A stretch of 56,887 bases of DNA from an uncultured Thermomicrobiales bacterium (GCA_902806415.1 CADCWN010000207.1:1-56887), one strand, 5' to 3'. Counted from the stretch's first letter, positions 7,404-16,365 are shown. Numbers and translations are program-made. The notes: generated from the sequence alone by a model not told the origin.

Positions 7404-9416
7404 TCAACGTACCTTGTAATAGGCGATGGAGATGGCCGCACCGCGGGGCTGCATCGATCCGGCTGGGAGGCTCTGGCTGATCACCCGGCCATCCTGCACG
7501 GTGGGGTAGACGCTGAAGAAGGTGGGGTTCTCACGCTCGATCTGGGCCTTGGTCTGGCCGTTGACGTTAACGGTGAACCCGGCCTCGACGAGGCGCTGGC
7601 GCGCGATCTCGAACGGGTCGCCGAAGAGATCGGGGACTTGGACGACGTCGCCAAGGCTGACCGTCAGGGTGATCGTCGCGCCCGGACGGGTGGTGTTGCC
7701 AGGCAGCGGATCCTGGTCGATCACCAGCCCCGACGGGACGTTGCGCGAGGGGACATCCTTGCGCGCCACGGCCAGCCCTGCCGCTTCCAACTGGGCGGCG
7801 GCCTGCGCGTACCCCTGCCCCTTCACATCCGGCACCGTGATCGCCTGCTGACCACGGCTGAGAATGACGGTGATCGTGCCGCCGCGCGCGAGCTGCCGTC
7901 CGGCCCCGGGCTGCTGGGTGATGATCTGCCCGGCAGGGCGGTCACTATACTGCGCGCCGACCTGCTCCACGACAAGCCCCGCTTCCTCGGCAGTGACTCT
8001 GGCCCCAGGGAGCGTCTTGCCGATCAGGTCGGGGACATTGGCGAGTGCGGCGGTCGCCGTGGGACTTGGTAGGGGTGTCGCTGTCGGCAGCGCAACCGTG
8101 ACCGTGGCCGTGGCCGCCACGGTCGCGGTCGGCGGTGCGGTCGAGATCACCGCCACCGTTGGCGTCGGACGCGCCGATGGCACTGGGGTGCCGATCGCCG
8201 GGCGGATGGTCGCTGGTAGGGTCGCCGTCGCGACAACGGGGGCGGGCGGCGTTGGCGGCCCGGCCTCAGGCGTCGCGGTCGGCTCTTCGGGTGCCTCGGT
8301 CGGCAGGCCGGCGAGGATCGCTTGCGTCGGCGCAGCGGCGCTCTCGCCGAACGGCGAGAGACGATAGCTGACGGCGATCAGGGCGACCAGCGCAATCAGC
8401 ACCGCCGTGCCGAAGAGCCAGGTGAGGCAGCCGACACCGCCGCGCGCCGCCGCGCCGGAACGCCCACTACCCCGACGCGGCGCGACCGGCGCGACCGGCG
8501 GGACCACGACCGCACCGCGACGCGCTGCGGTCCCACCGCGACGTTGGCGCGTATCGGGCGGCGGGGCGACGCGCCGGTCGCGCCAGCGGGGCCAATCGGC
8601 GAGCGCCGCCGCGAACTCGCGGGCATCGGCGAAGCGCGCGCCCGGTTCTTTCGCCAGCGCCCGCATCGTGATCGCCGCCAGCGGCGCGGGGATCGCGGCG
8701 TTGAGGCGTTTCGGCGAGAGGGGCGGCTCCTGCACATGCTTCAGCGCGATGCCGACCGTGCTGTCGCCGGTGAACGGCAACACCCCGGTCAGCAACTCAT
8801 AGAGGATAACGCCGACGGCGTAGAGATCGGAGGCGGGGCTGGCCTGCTCGCCGCGCGCCTGTTCCGGCGAGATGTAGTGGACCGTCCCCATGCCGAAACC
8901 GGCGTCGGTCAGGGTGGTGTCGGCCAAACCTTTGGCGATGCCGAAGTCGGTGACCTTGGCCGTCCCCTCCGGTGTCAGCATGATATTCTGCGGCTTGATG
9001 TCGCGGTGGACGAGGGCGCGCGCGTGCGCGTAGCCGAGGCCCGCGAGGACTTGCGTCAGGATCGCGACCGTCTCCTCGATCGGGAGGGTACCGCGCGCGC
9101 GGATCAACTCCTTGAGGTTCGGGCCGTCGATCAACTCCATCACGAAGTAGTGACCGATGCCCGTGCCGCTACGCTCGTCCCAATCGAAACCGACATCGAA
9201 GATGTTGATGATATTCGGGTGGACAAGCGCGGCGACCGCTTGCGCCTCGCGCTCGAAGCGGGCGACGAAGGTGTGATCGGCGGCGTATTGCTCGCGGAGA
9301 ACCTTGATCGCGACATGACGCCCGAGCGCGGTATCGAACCCACGGTAGACGATGGCCATCCCGCCGTTGCCGATCTTCGGCCCTAATCGGTAGCGCCCGT
9401 TGAGTACTCGCTCCAT
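7404..9416 (-). CDS. pknB: PASTA-domain Ser/Thr protein kinase
   Basis: A 670-residue transmembrane receptor kinase of the PknB/PrkC type. The kinase domain covers ~8-275: glycine loop GNGGMA at 16-21, Lys38, HRD at 137-139, DFG at 157-159 and GTVHYISPE at 177-185. Basic and Pro-rich residues 280-328 lead to one membrane helix at ~330-352, then a Pro/Thr-rich linker to 458. Three PASTA domains follow (~459-522, 526-588, 592-668), each opening with a VPD motif. In this family PASTA repeats sense muropeptides or lipid II outside the cell. No phosphatase or FtsW/PBP genes adjoin it, unlike the common pknB cluster. The initiation region has only a weak AGGGCGG. Confidence 0.93.
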   Translation of the reverse strand: MERVLNGRYRLGPKIGNGGMAIVYRGFDTALGRHVAIKVLREQYAADHTFVARFEREAQAVAALVHPNIINIFDVGFDWDERSGTGIGHYFVMELIDGPNLKELIRARGTLPIEETVAILTQVLAGLGYAHARALVHRDIKPQNIMLTPEGTAKVTDFGIAKGLADTTLTDAGFGMGTVHYISPEQARGEQASPASDLYAVGVILYELLTGVLPFTGDSTVGIALKHVQEPPLSPKRLNAAIPAPLAAITMRALAKEPGARFADAREFAAALADWPRWRDRRVAPPPDTRQRRGGTAARRGAVVVPPVAPVAPRRGSGRSGAAARGGVGCLTWLFGTAVLIALVALIAVSYRLSPFGESAAAPTQAILAGLPTEAPEEPTATPEAGPPTPPAPVVATATLPATIRPAIGTPVPSARPTPTVAVISTAPPTATVAATATVTVALPTATPLPSPTATAALANVPDLIGKTLPGARVTAEEAGLVVEQVGAQYSDRPAGQIITQQPGAGRQLARGGTITVILSRGQQAITVPDVKGQGYAQAAAQLEAAGLAVARKDVPSRNVPSGLVIDQDPLPGNTTRPGATITLTVSLGDVVQVPDLFGDPFEIARQRLVEAGFTVNVNGQTKAQIERENPTFFSVYPTVQDGRVISQSLPAGSMQPRGAAISIAYYKVR

Positions 9417-9629
9417 GCACCGCCCTTGCCCTTGCCGCCGGGCTGTCGCGCGTCCCTGCCATCGGCACCGGTCGGATCACGGTGTCCGACGATCGCCGTT
9501 TTCTCTCGTACCATTCGCGAAAGTAGAGTCACACATTCGTTCTGATTGTAGCGGCGGTCGGGTGGGCTGTCAAACGCTGCCGCCATATCCGCACCGGAAG
9601 TCCGCGCCAGGGGAAGCCCGACGCGGCCA

Positions 9630-9664
9630 AACGGTGCCGCGCTCCGACAGGGCGCGGCACCGTT
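9630..9664 (-). terminator. Stem-loop after the duplicated-domain lipoprotein gene
   Basis: A perfect 13-bp stem, AACGGTGCCGCGC (9630-9642) with its complement at 9652-9664, and a 9-nt loop. It begins 26 nt beyond the stop codon of the minus-strand lipoprotein gene. The U-tract on that strand is short (CCGTTT), so termination is likely but not certain. Confidence 0.6.
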
Positions 9665-9689
9665 CCCAATGGTCGAGAGCGACGTGGGG

Positions 9690-10928
9690 TTACCGACCGA
9701 CCGGCCCGAGCGTGTCGACCATCACCTGGAGATCGGCCTGGTACCGCGTATCGCCGGGGGGCAGGGCGACACCGCTGAGCGAGCAGAGGGTATCGTTGAC
9801 CTGATAGAAGTAGAGTACCCCCTTCACCGGCTGGCCGACCAGCGTGCCGGAATAGGTGATTGTCTCCTTCTGACCGCCGGGGACGGCGACCGACTGCCGA
9901 CCGGTCTCGACAAACCCATTGATCGCGCCCTGGAACGTGGTGACGTACAGGTTGACCGCGTCGGCGAAGGCGAGGCCGCCGATGTTCGAGCCGCCGATCG
10001 TTACGAGCGCCAGATCATCGGCCGTCTCGTAGTTATCCCCGTCCGATCCCGCCTTAAAATTCGCGGGGAGCGTCATCCGGCACGCGCCCGACGTGTCCGT
10101 CACCGTCGTGCCGCCAGCGGTCGATGGAGGCGCAGCGGCGCGGGTCGGGGCGACTGTCGGGGCGACTGTCGCCGCCGGGGCACGGGTCGGGGCGACCGGG
10201 GCGACCGGGGCGGCGCTGCTACCGGCACCACCCTGCACCACGACGAGCGTACCCGCCGTCTGCTGCGCCGCGTCGGCATACTGCTGATCGCCGGGCGGGA
10301 TCGCCAGCGCCACCAGCGAGCAGAGGACGCTGCCATTCTGCACGAAGTAGAAGACGCCCTTCGCCTGCTGACCCGAGACAGCGCCATTGAAGGTGACGAT
10401 CTGGATGTCGCCGCGCGCATCCTTGCTCGTCTGCCGCCCCGTCTCCACATAGCCGGTCACCACCGATTGGAAGCCGCCGATGAACGCCGTGGTCGCGGCG
10501 TCGAGAGCGAGTCCAGGCGTGTCGGTACCGGCGAAGGTGAGGATTGCCAGGCTATCCGCCGTCGAATAGGTATCCGTGCTGCCAGCATTCGCCCTGAAGA
10601 CCGGATTGAGCGTCATCCGGCATTTGCCCGAACTGTCGGTCACTTGAGCGCCGGTCGCGGCAGCAGTCGCCGCGCGGGTCGGGGCGATCGTAGCGGTCGG
10701 TGGCACCGGCGTGTTCGTCGGGGCGACCGTCGGAGTCGGCGGCACCGGGGTATTGGTGGGCGCGACGGTGGCGGTCGGCGGCACCGGCGTATTCGTCGGG
10801 GCGACCGTCGCGGTGGGCGGCACGGGCGTATTCGTCGGCGGTGGCGTCGCGGTCGGGGCCGCGCCCCCGCACGCCGCCAGCAGCGCCAGCATGCCCACGG
10901 CCAAGAACAGCTTGCAGGCTCGCAACAT
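9690..10928 (-). CDS. Lipoprotein with two tandem copies of an unknown domain
   Basis: A 412-residue surface lipoprotein. Signal peptide 1-19 ends in lipobox LLAAC with Cys20. Four copies of a 13-residue unit (PTNTPVPPTATVA-like) follow as a flexible stalk. Two homologous ~135-residue domains come next. Each starts T-D-x-S-G-x-C-R-M-T-L and contains FVETGRQ or YVETGRQ, KGVFYF or KGVLYF, LCSL and IPPGD or LPPGD. Each domain has two conserved Cys, possibly a disulfide. An Ala/Pro/Thr linker separates them. The start is set at ATG 10928 after AGGGGAGGGGAG; the open frame extends 273 nt upstream but that part lacks signal character. The domain is not one I can name. Confidence 0.85.
   Translation of the reverse strand: MLRACKLFLAVGMLALLAACGGAAPTATPPPTNTPVPPTATVAPTNTPVPPTATVAPTNTPVPPTPTVAPTNTPVPPTATIAPTRAATAAATGAQVTDSSGKCRMTLNPVFRANAGSTDTYSTADSLAILTFAGTDTPGLALDAATTAFIGGFQSVVTGYVETGRQTSKDARGDIQIVTFNGAVSGQQAKGVFYFVQNGSVLCSLVALAIPPGDQQYADAAQQTAGTLVVVQGGAGSSAAPVAPVAPTRAPAATVAPTVAPTRAAAPPSTAGGTTVTDTSGACRMTLPANFKAGSDGDNYETADDLALVTIGGSNIGGLAFADAVNLYVTTFQGAINGFVETGRQSVAVPGGQKETITYSGTLVGQPVKGVLYFYQVNDTLCSLSGVALPPGDTRYQADLQVMVDTLGPVGR
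10702..10857. repeat. 39-bp coding minisatellite, four units
   Basis: Four head-to-tail 39-bp units start at 10702, 10741, 10780 and 10819. They encode the 13-residue Pro/Thr stalk of the lipoprotein on the minus strand. Units differ at a few mainly synonymous positions. The copy number is a likely site of length variation, because the unit is a multiple of three and keeps the frame. Confidence 0.8.
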
Positions 10929-11199
10929 CTCCCCTCCCCTTCCGAAACACTCGCTGGCAGAATAACGTTCCACCGGGATATACGCCGGGCTAACGCAAAT
11001 GCTCACGCCGTGGCCGGGAACCTCGTTTCCCGAGAGCCCCTGTGCCATCGCCGCGCGAGCGCCGAAGAATCGTAGCGGATATGCGGCGAGGCGACCAGGG
11101 CGAAACGTACCGATCGGCCTCGCCAGCAGGGACCGGCAGGGGGTGTCGTCGGCTGGCAACGATGACGCGCGGACACGACAAAGGCGCGGGACAACGCGC

Positions 11200-11236
11200 A
11201 AAACGAGGCGGTGGGATACAATCCTCCCCGCCTCGT
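11200..11236 (-). terminator. Intrinsic terminator of the AAA ATPase gene
   Basis: ACGAGGCGG (11203-11211) pairs with CCGCCTCGT (11228-11236), with an inner stem GGGAT/ATCC around an ACA loop. On the minus strand the hairpin is followed by TTTTG. It starts 27 nt after the stop codon of the ATPase gene. The rest of the 10929-11262 gap holds nothing I recognise. Confidence 0.7.
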
Positions 11237-11262
11237 CCCCGGCCTATCGCGCCGCTCACGGC

Positions 11263-12345
11263 TCAGGCTTGGTTGCGCCGCCCGCGCCCCAAACCGCTCG
11301 CGGCAAGCCCCGTCTGCTCAGCGTCCTCGCCGGTGACACTCCCTTCCTGGCGTCGGGACGCATGGGCGGAGAGTCGCCGATCGAGCTCGGCGATCTCGTC
11401 CGGCGTGAGCCGTTCGAGATCATCCTTACCGCCGCAATAGTGGCGCGCGGCGGTGACGAGTTGCGCCCGGCTGAAGCCAAGTTCCGTCGCCTTCGCCACC
11501 AGCTCGTCGTAGGTCGGGCCGGCGGGTGGGACGATCGTGAGCGCGGGGGCGACTTCGAGTATCTCGGGCTCGGTCTGCGGCGCGGGGTCGTGGACCGGGA
11601 GGGTCGAGCCGCCGCCGTTCGTGCCGTCGGTGAGGCGCGCGAGGACCGCCGCGAAGGTCGGATCGCGCAGTTCGAGGCCGATCGGGAACGCGGAGCTGTT
11701 GCTCTTGACGACGCGGAAGATCCGCACGGCGCTCAACCCTTCAAGGCGCAGCGTCGCCTCCAGCATCACGTCCACGAAATATTCGAGACCGCCGGTTGTC
11801 AGGGGCAGGACGCGCCCGAGCTCGTTCTCCTCGCGGTCCTCTTTCCCCTTCGCGCCGATCTGATCGATGATCACCACGCACGCGCCGCTATCGACGCAGA
11901 GGCGGCGCAGGACCTCCTGCAAGACCATCTGGTCAGCGGCGAGTTCATCGGCGTTCGGCTGGGCGGTGAGGTCGCCGGTCCGTTCGCGCACGGCCAGCAA
12001 GGTGTCGCGGTGCTTGCGCCCGAAATACATCGCCCAGGAGTCGAGGGCGTAGCAGCCGTAACCCTGCTCGCGCCCTTCGCCATCGAGCGCCCAATCGATG
12101 AACTCGGGGAGCTCGTCCGGATGTTGGATCTCGATGGCGTCGAATTTCGCGCCGTCGCTGCCGGGAAGCAGGCGACCCTTGCGCTCGACATCGAAGTAGC
12201 AGAGCCGCCCCAGGCCGGCATCGGCCATGCTGGCGGCGAAGTGGCTCTTGCCGGTCCCCGCCGCGCCGCGTACGGCCAAGACGAGCCGCTGCTGCCGCGG
12301 CCGCCGCGACAGGGGATTGATCCGCGCCCCACTCGCCTTGTTCAT
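11263..12345 (-). CDS. Sak4/AAA_24-like RecA-fold ATPase, stand-alone
   Basis: A 360-residue P-loop ATPase. Walker A GAAGTGKS is at residues 27-34. CYALDSW (D101) looks like the Walker B of the AAA_24/Sak4-like phage recombinase group, and CVVIIDQIGAKGKED (~155-169) fits the next strand. The C-terminal ~70 residues form a separate helical segment (QLVTAARHYCGGKDD...). Relatives are usually phage single-strand-annealing or recombination ATPases, but no phage gene adjoins it. Start choice: the ATG at 12345 and a GTG at 12351 both follow AAAGGAG; an in-frame ATG at 12405 lacks a ribosome-binding site. The product is certainly an ATPase; the Sak4 label is inference. Confidence 0.7.
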   Translation of the reverse strand: MNKASGARINPLSRRPRQQRLVLAVRGAAGTGKSHFAASMADAGLGRLCYFDVERKGRLLPGSDGAKFDAIEIQHPDELPEFIDWALDGEGREQGYGCYALDSWAMYFGRKHRDTLLAVRERTGDLTAQPNADELAADQMVLQEVLRRLCVDSGACVVIIDQIGAKGKEDREENELGRVLPLTTGGLEYFVDVMLEATLRLEGLSAVRIFRVVKSNSSAFPIGLELRDPTFAAVLARLTDGTNGGGSTLPVHDPAPQTEPEILEVAPALTIVPPAGPTYDELVAKATELGFSRAQLVTAARHYCGGKDDLERLTPDEIAELDRRLSAHASRRQEGSVTGEDAEQTGLAASGLGRGRRNQA

Positions 12346-12593
12346 CACCCGCACCGCTCCTTTCGCTCCCGCGTCCGCTGGCCCCATCGGATCGCCAACG
12401 ATCATCGCTGGCGTTAGCGTAGCACAATTAGAACAAATTTTCTATAGTGTTTTCACGAAGGGGGGCGGGTGGGATGGTAGTGACGAGAATGCGGGCAGCC
12501 GTGGGTGCGGCAAATCTCCGCGCCTCGGCACCGTCACAAGCTTGGTATTGTTTACTGCTGGGGGTGGAGAAGTTGATTCGGTGGGGTGGTGGA

Positions 12594-12781
12594 CCGGGGA
12601 TTGAAATCCCCGGCGCTCCCTGCCTGCGGCCACGAAGGCCACTCAAGTGGACTGGGAAACGACAGACATCAGGGTTGGCACGCCTGTCGCGAGGGTTATG
12701 GTATTTGCGATCTTGATCTCGTACCCAGCCTACTTGAGTGGGCTTCGTGGCCGCAGGCAGGGAGCGCCGGATTCATCCGGC
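12594..12781. repeat. Composite inverted repeat with hairpin-capped 40-nt arms
   Basis: Arms at 12610-12649 and 12731-12770 are complementary over 40 nt with two mismatches, around an 81-nt centre. Each outer end carries its own small hairpin: CCGGGGAT-TGAA-ATCCCCGG (12594-12613) and GCCGGAT-TC-ATCCGGC (12766-12781). The element sits in a ~530-nt gene-free gap (12346-12874). It resembles widespread non-coding palindromic repeats of GC-rich bacteria. No transposase or direct target duplication is visible. Confidence 0.75.
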
Positions 12782-12874
12782 GGCACTAACTCACCAGCCG
12801 CCTACCGGATCAATCGGTCAACCTCCATAGAATAGCACTGGCCGGTGTATTTCTCTGTGGCATTGGGCCAACCT

Positions 12875-13846
12875 TCACCGCAGCACCTGCGCCGGTCGTT
12901 CGCGCAGGATCTGCTCGGCCTGCGCGACGATCGCCCGGACGATGTCGCCGGCCGACTCGATACTGTCGATCAGCCCCGCGATGGTGCCCGCCGCGACCTT
13001 CACGATCCGCGTATCCCCGACCAGGGCGGCGCTCAGTTGCGCGCGCACCTCCGCGCGCCGGGCGACGATCTCGTCGTCGCGGCCCCGCCACGTCGCGGTG
13101 AAGTCATTCTGCACGACGCGCTCGACGATCTCGGGCGGGAATGGTGCCTGGGTCGCGAGATCGTAGACGCGGGTGAGGATCGTATCATCGGTGCTCGCCG
13201 CGACGATGCGGGCTTTGCGCGCTTCCCCGTAGGTCGATTCGCGGCTGGCGACGAAGCGCGTGCCGATCCAAGCACCCTCCGCGCCGAGGATCAGCACCGC
13301 CGCCAGCCCGCGCCCGTCCCCGACGCCCCCCGCCGCCACCACCGGGATCCTCCCGGCCACTGCGAGCGTCGCCGGGATCAGCGGCAACGATCCGCTGCTA
13401 CTGCCGGTATGCCCGCCCGCCTCGGTCCCCTGCGCGGCGATGACATCGACGCCCGCGCGGGCTGCTGTGGTTGCCTGCGCCACGGTCTGCACCTGCGCCA
13501 GCACCTTGATCCCCGCCGTGTGCGCCGCGGCGACATAGGGGGTGGGATCGACGAACGAGTGGCTGATCGCCGGGACCCGCTCCGCGATGGCGACTGCCAC
13601 CAGTTCGGCGGTGTCGGGCGCGGACGAGACAAAGCCGACGCCGAACGGTCGGTCGGTCCGCGCGCGCACCAGCCGGATCTGCTCGCGCAGCCAGTCCGGC
13701 CCGCCGGACATGCTCGCGCCGATCATCCCCAGCCCGCCGGCCTCCGAGACCGCCGCCGCCAGATCCGCCGTCGCCGCCCCGGCCATCGGCGCGTTGATGA
13801 TAGGGTGCTCGATCCCGAATAGTTCGCAGAGGCGTGTACGCAACAT
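12875..13846 (-). CDS. Nitronate monooxygenase / FabK-like FMN protein
   Basis: A 323-residue TIM-barrel flavoprotein of the nitronate monooxygenase (2-nitropropane dioxygenase) and enoyl-ACP reductase II family. Visible motifs are HPIINAPMAG near the N-terminus, QGTEAGGHTG carrying the catalytic-position His, the phosphate-binding VVAAGGVGDGRG and GAWIGTRF. The start is ATG 13846 with GAGGAGAGGA before it; the frame continues 42 nt upstream without support. It most likely oxidises alkyl nitronates or reduces an enoyl thioester with FMN; which one cannot be decided here. It stands alone, followed on the minus strand by the 12.6 kb repeat and preceded by the GH18 terminator. Confidence 0.85.
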   Translation of the reverse strand: MLRTRLCELFGIEHPIINAPMAGAATADLAAAVSEAGGLGMIGASMSGGPDWLREQIRLVRARTDRPFGVGFVSSAPDTAELVAVAIAERVPAISHSFVDPTPYVAAAHTAGIKVLAQVQTVAQATTAARAGVDVIAAQGTEAGGHTGSSSGSLPLIPATLAVAGRIPVVAAGGVGDGRGLAAVLILGAEGAWIGTRFVASRESTYGEARKARIVAASTDDTILTRVYDLATQAPFPPEIVERVVQNDFTATWRGRDDEIVARRAEVRAQLSAALVGDTRIVKVAAGTIAGLIDSIESAGDIVRAIVAQAEQILRERPAQVLR

Positions 13847-13912
13847 TGTCCTCTCCTCCCGCCTATCGCACCACTCGTCTATCTGCATATACTAGCGCAT
13901 CGTGCAGCGAAG

Positions 13913-13954
13913 AAAAATCGCGCGGCCCGTCCTCAACAGGGGACGGGCCGCGCG
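13913..13954 (-). terminator. Intrinsic terminator of the GH18 gene
   Basis: A perfect 14-bp stem, CGCGCGGCCCGTCC (13919-13932) with its complement at 13941-13954, and an 8-nt loop. On the minus strand it is followed by ATTTTTC. It lies 38 nt after the stop codon of the GH18 gene. This is one of the clearest terminators in the window. Confidence 0.9.
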
Positions 13955-13992
13955 ACGAAGAGTTGGCAACATCCCGCGCACCGAGGCGACGA

Positions 13993-15606
13993 TTAGGGGA
14001 TCCAGCCCTTCTCGCGGATGAGCCGGTTGCCGAGCAGGCCGAGCAGGACATCATAGGGGGCGGCGTTCTCCGGGTGATACTCGTAGCGCGCCCGCTCGAA
14101 GTACTGCACCGTGTACGGCTTGCCATCGTCGGGGCTGATCTCGACGAACTCCTCGGTGATCGGCAGGCCGCTGACGAACAATCCGCCGTGGCTGAGCCAG
14201 TAGTCGCGGAACGAACCGCCGAGGTTGTGACCGGTCGCGGCGAAATAGGTCGCCCCTTCTTTCGGCTGCGCGGGCGGATCGATCCGGTGGAAATCGCGCC
14301 CGAGCAGCCCCAGCAAGACTTCGTATGGCGTGCCAGCATGCTCCGGGTGCAACTCGAAGCGCGCCCGCTCGAAATACTGCACCGTGTAGAGCTTGTTATC
14401 GTACGGGCTGCGCTCCTGGAACTCGCGCGTGCGCGGCAGGCCGAACTGCGCCAGCCCGCCATATTGACGCCAGTAGCGCAGGAACGCCCCCTGCACAACC
14501 TGCCCCGTCTCGGGGAAGTAGTGTTGCGTGGCGCTGTTCGGCACCGGTGCGACGCGAGTAGCGGGCGAGGTCAGGCGGTCGATCGCGACCCAGGCCCCCG
14601 CATCCTCCTGCCCGATCCGCCAGGCGGCGAAGCCGGCCAGGCCGAGTTCGACGGAGATATTCAGCTTCGCGGCGATGCTGCGCTCATCCTCGTACCAGGC
14701 TTCGTGCTTGTCGCCGGCCTCGTCGGTGTAGCGCACCCAGTTCGCCTCATCGACCGTGCTGTAGCCGCTCGTCGCACCGGGTTTGCGGGCGAGGGTCGGC
14801 CCCTCGGCCATCTTCACCGTGCGCGCCGGTGGCCCCTTGGCCGTATTCCAGTCCATCCCGTAGAACGGGACGCCGAGCAACGTCTTGTCGGCCCCGAACT
14901 GGCTCGCGCCGAATCGGGCGACCGAGCGCACCCAGCCGCTCGGCGCGATCGCGCCCGGAGTCTTGCCGTTCTGGTAGTGGAAGTCATAGGCCATCAGGAC
15001 GACGAGATCGACGTGCGGCGCGAGGGCGGCGTAGTCGTAGACGCCGCCCCAGCCGGTCTTGGTGTCGCTCGCCTTGGCGGCGACCGCCATCGTGGTGAGC
15101 TTCCCCGCCGGACCCAGGCGGGCGTGCAGACGGCGCATGAAGTCGGTCAGCAGCGACCGGTCGGCGGGATTCAACCCCTCGAAATCGATCTGGATCCCGT
15201 CGTAGCCCTTCGCCGTGACGATTCCGACGAGTGCCGCGACGAGGCGATCCTGCTCCGCTGGCGTGTCGATCAGCGCGTGGAAGGCGTCGTACTGCGCGCC
15301 CGTGCTGATCATCGGCAGGATCTTGACCCCTTTCGCGCGCAGGAAAGCGGTCGTGTCGGGCTGCTCGTTGCGCACGTCGATCGTGCCGTCGGCCTTAAGG
15401 CTGTAGTAGTACGGCGAGACGTGCGTGAGGCTGTCGATGTTCGCCTTCAGGCTGACGAGGGAGTCGGGGTTATAGGTGACGTAATAGCCCCAGCGGATCG
15501 CGCCCGCCGCGCTCGCGGGCGGCACCGCCCCCCCGCCCGCCGCGAACGGTGCCCCGGCGATGACGACGAGCAGAACCAAGAGGAGACGAACGGCGCGCGG
15601 GCGCAT
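13993..15606 (-). CDS. Secreted GH18 glycosidase with two C-terminal Chloroflexota-type repeats
   Basis: A 537-residue exported protein. Signal peptide ~1-34 ends PASAAG. The GH18 barrel spans ~36-375, with DGIQIDFE at 136-143; Glu143 is the expected acid catalyst. Gln139 replaces the middle Asp/Asn of the usual DGxDxDxE, as in spore-cortex and peptidoglycan-acting GH18 relatives, where substitution is tolerated. Two ~70-residue repeats follow (~395-465 and ~467-537), each with FP/FAATG-x-x-V-x-G-x-F-x-x-YW, GGL-x-x-FG/SGLP-x-T and TVQYFERARxExHPE. These may bind the cell wall. Start ATG 15606 follows AAGGAG. A role in chitin or cell-wall glycan turnover is inferred. Confidence 0.9.
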   Translation of the reverse strand: MRPRAVRLLLVLLVVIAGAPFAAGGGAVPPASAAGAIRWGYYVTYNPDSLVSLKANIDSLTHVSPYYYSLKADGTIDVRNEQPDTTAFLRAKGVKILPMISTGAQYDAFHALIDTPAEQDRLVAALVGIVTAKGYDGIQIDFEGLNPADRSLLTDFMRRLHARLGPAGKLTTMAVAAKASDTKTGWGGVYDYAALAPHVDLVVLMAYDFHYQNGKTPGAIAPSGWVRSVARFGASQFGADKTLLGVPFYGMDWNTAKGPPARTVKMAEGPTLARKPGATSGYSTVDEANWVRYTDEAGDKHEAWYEDERSIAAKLNISVELGLAGFAAWRIGQEDAGAWVAIDRLTSPATRVAPVPNSATQHYFPETGQVVQGAFLRYWRQYGGLAQFGLPRTREFQERSPYDNKLYTVQYFERARFELHPEHAGTPYEVLLGLLGRDFHRIDPPAQPKEGATYFAATGHNLGGSFRDYWLSHGGLFVSGLPITEEFVEISPDDGKPYTVQYFERARYEYHPENAAPYDVLLGLLGNRLIREKGWIP

Positions 15607-15903
15607 AGGAACTCCTTGGCCTAAACACAGTGGTCTCGTCGAATGGAACGGCGGGCGCTGGAACTGGTTCCGCGCTGCGGCACGATAGGATGAATCCCAA
15701 CTTGCATCTCCCACGCGCTTGCCTCCTGCACGCACGATCACTCGGTCGCTGGCGGGCGGATCGCCCCCCTACAGGATCGGACCCGGTGCAGGCGACGATT
15801 CGTGCCAGCGTGCGAGCACGGTTACGGAACGAACGAGATCGCAGACAGGCCGGGGCTGTCGATTAGCACCCGGCCCGAGAAACGTCGCGATCGCGCGGCG
15901 CGC

Positions 15904-16365
15904 TCAGATTGCGCGCTCGGCACCCCAGGTCCAGCGCGAGTTGGCGTAAAAATTCCAGGCGGTGGCGACCATGATCCCCGCGAGATTCGCCGGGGCGTAG
16001 TGGATACCCGCAGCGAAGAGGAGGTTGAGGACGATCAGGTTGATCACCATGCCGACGAGGGAAACCGCGACAAACTGGATCAGGCGGCGCGGTTGGATTC
16101 CGGTCGCGCCGAAGGTCCAGAAGTTGTTCCAGATGAAGTTGTTGGTGATCGCCAGCGCGATCGCCACGATCGCCGAGCGCGAGAGCGGCAGGCCGAGTTC
16201 GTCGTGGAGCAAGTAGAGGGCCAGCATGTTGATGCCGACGCCGCTCCCACCGACCAGACCGAAACGGATGAACCGGGCCATCTCGGGCGAGATCAGGCGC
16301 AGCAGCGGGGCGATCAGGCGATACCCGGCACTCGTGCGCCACCCTTCGGGGCGTGTTGTCTCCAT
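15904..16365 (-). CDS. GtrA-family membrane protein
   Basis: A 153-residue four-helix membrane protein of the GtrA family, thought to help move polyprenyl-linked sugars across the membrane. Typical motifs are RFxLVGGSGVGINMLALYLL near residues 32-52, NNFIWNNFWTF near 80-90 and a C-terminal NFYANSRWTW. Start ATG 16365 has AGGAG only 3 nt upstream; a GTG at 16389 is also in frame but has no ribosome-binding site. No glycosyltransferase gene adjoins it. A putative GT-C glycosyltransferase lies at 25.7 kb, too far to assume a link. Confidence 0.88.
   Translation of the reverse strand: METTRPEGWRTSAGYRLIAPLLRLISPEMARFIRFGLVGGSGVGINMLALYLLHDELGLPLSRSAIVAIALAITNNFIWNNFWTFGATGIQPRRLIQFVAVSLVGMVINLIVLNLLFAAGIHYAPANLAGIMVATAWNFYANSRWTWGAERAI

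Noticed and set aside
10702-10857. CRISPR or regulatory repeat array
   Set aside because: It is an in-frame coding minisatellite (39 bp) within the lipoprotein gene.
9669-11075. 468-codon plus-strand frame opposite the lipoprotein gene
   Set aside because: Arg/Gly/His-rich shadow of the minus-strand gene, which has a signal peptide, lipobox, ribosome-binding site and duplicated domains.
10999-12417. 472-codon plus-strand frame opposite the AAA ATPase
   Set aside because: Antisense shadow; the minus-strand frame has Walker motifs and a terminator.
13834-15624. 596-codon plus-strand frame opposite the GH18 gene
   Set aside because: Antisense shadow typical of high-GC codon use; the GH18 catalytic motif and signal peptide are on the minus strand.
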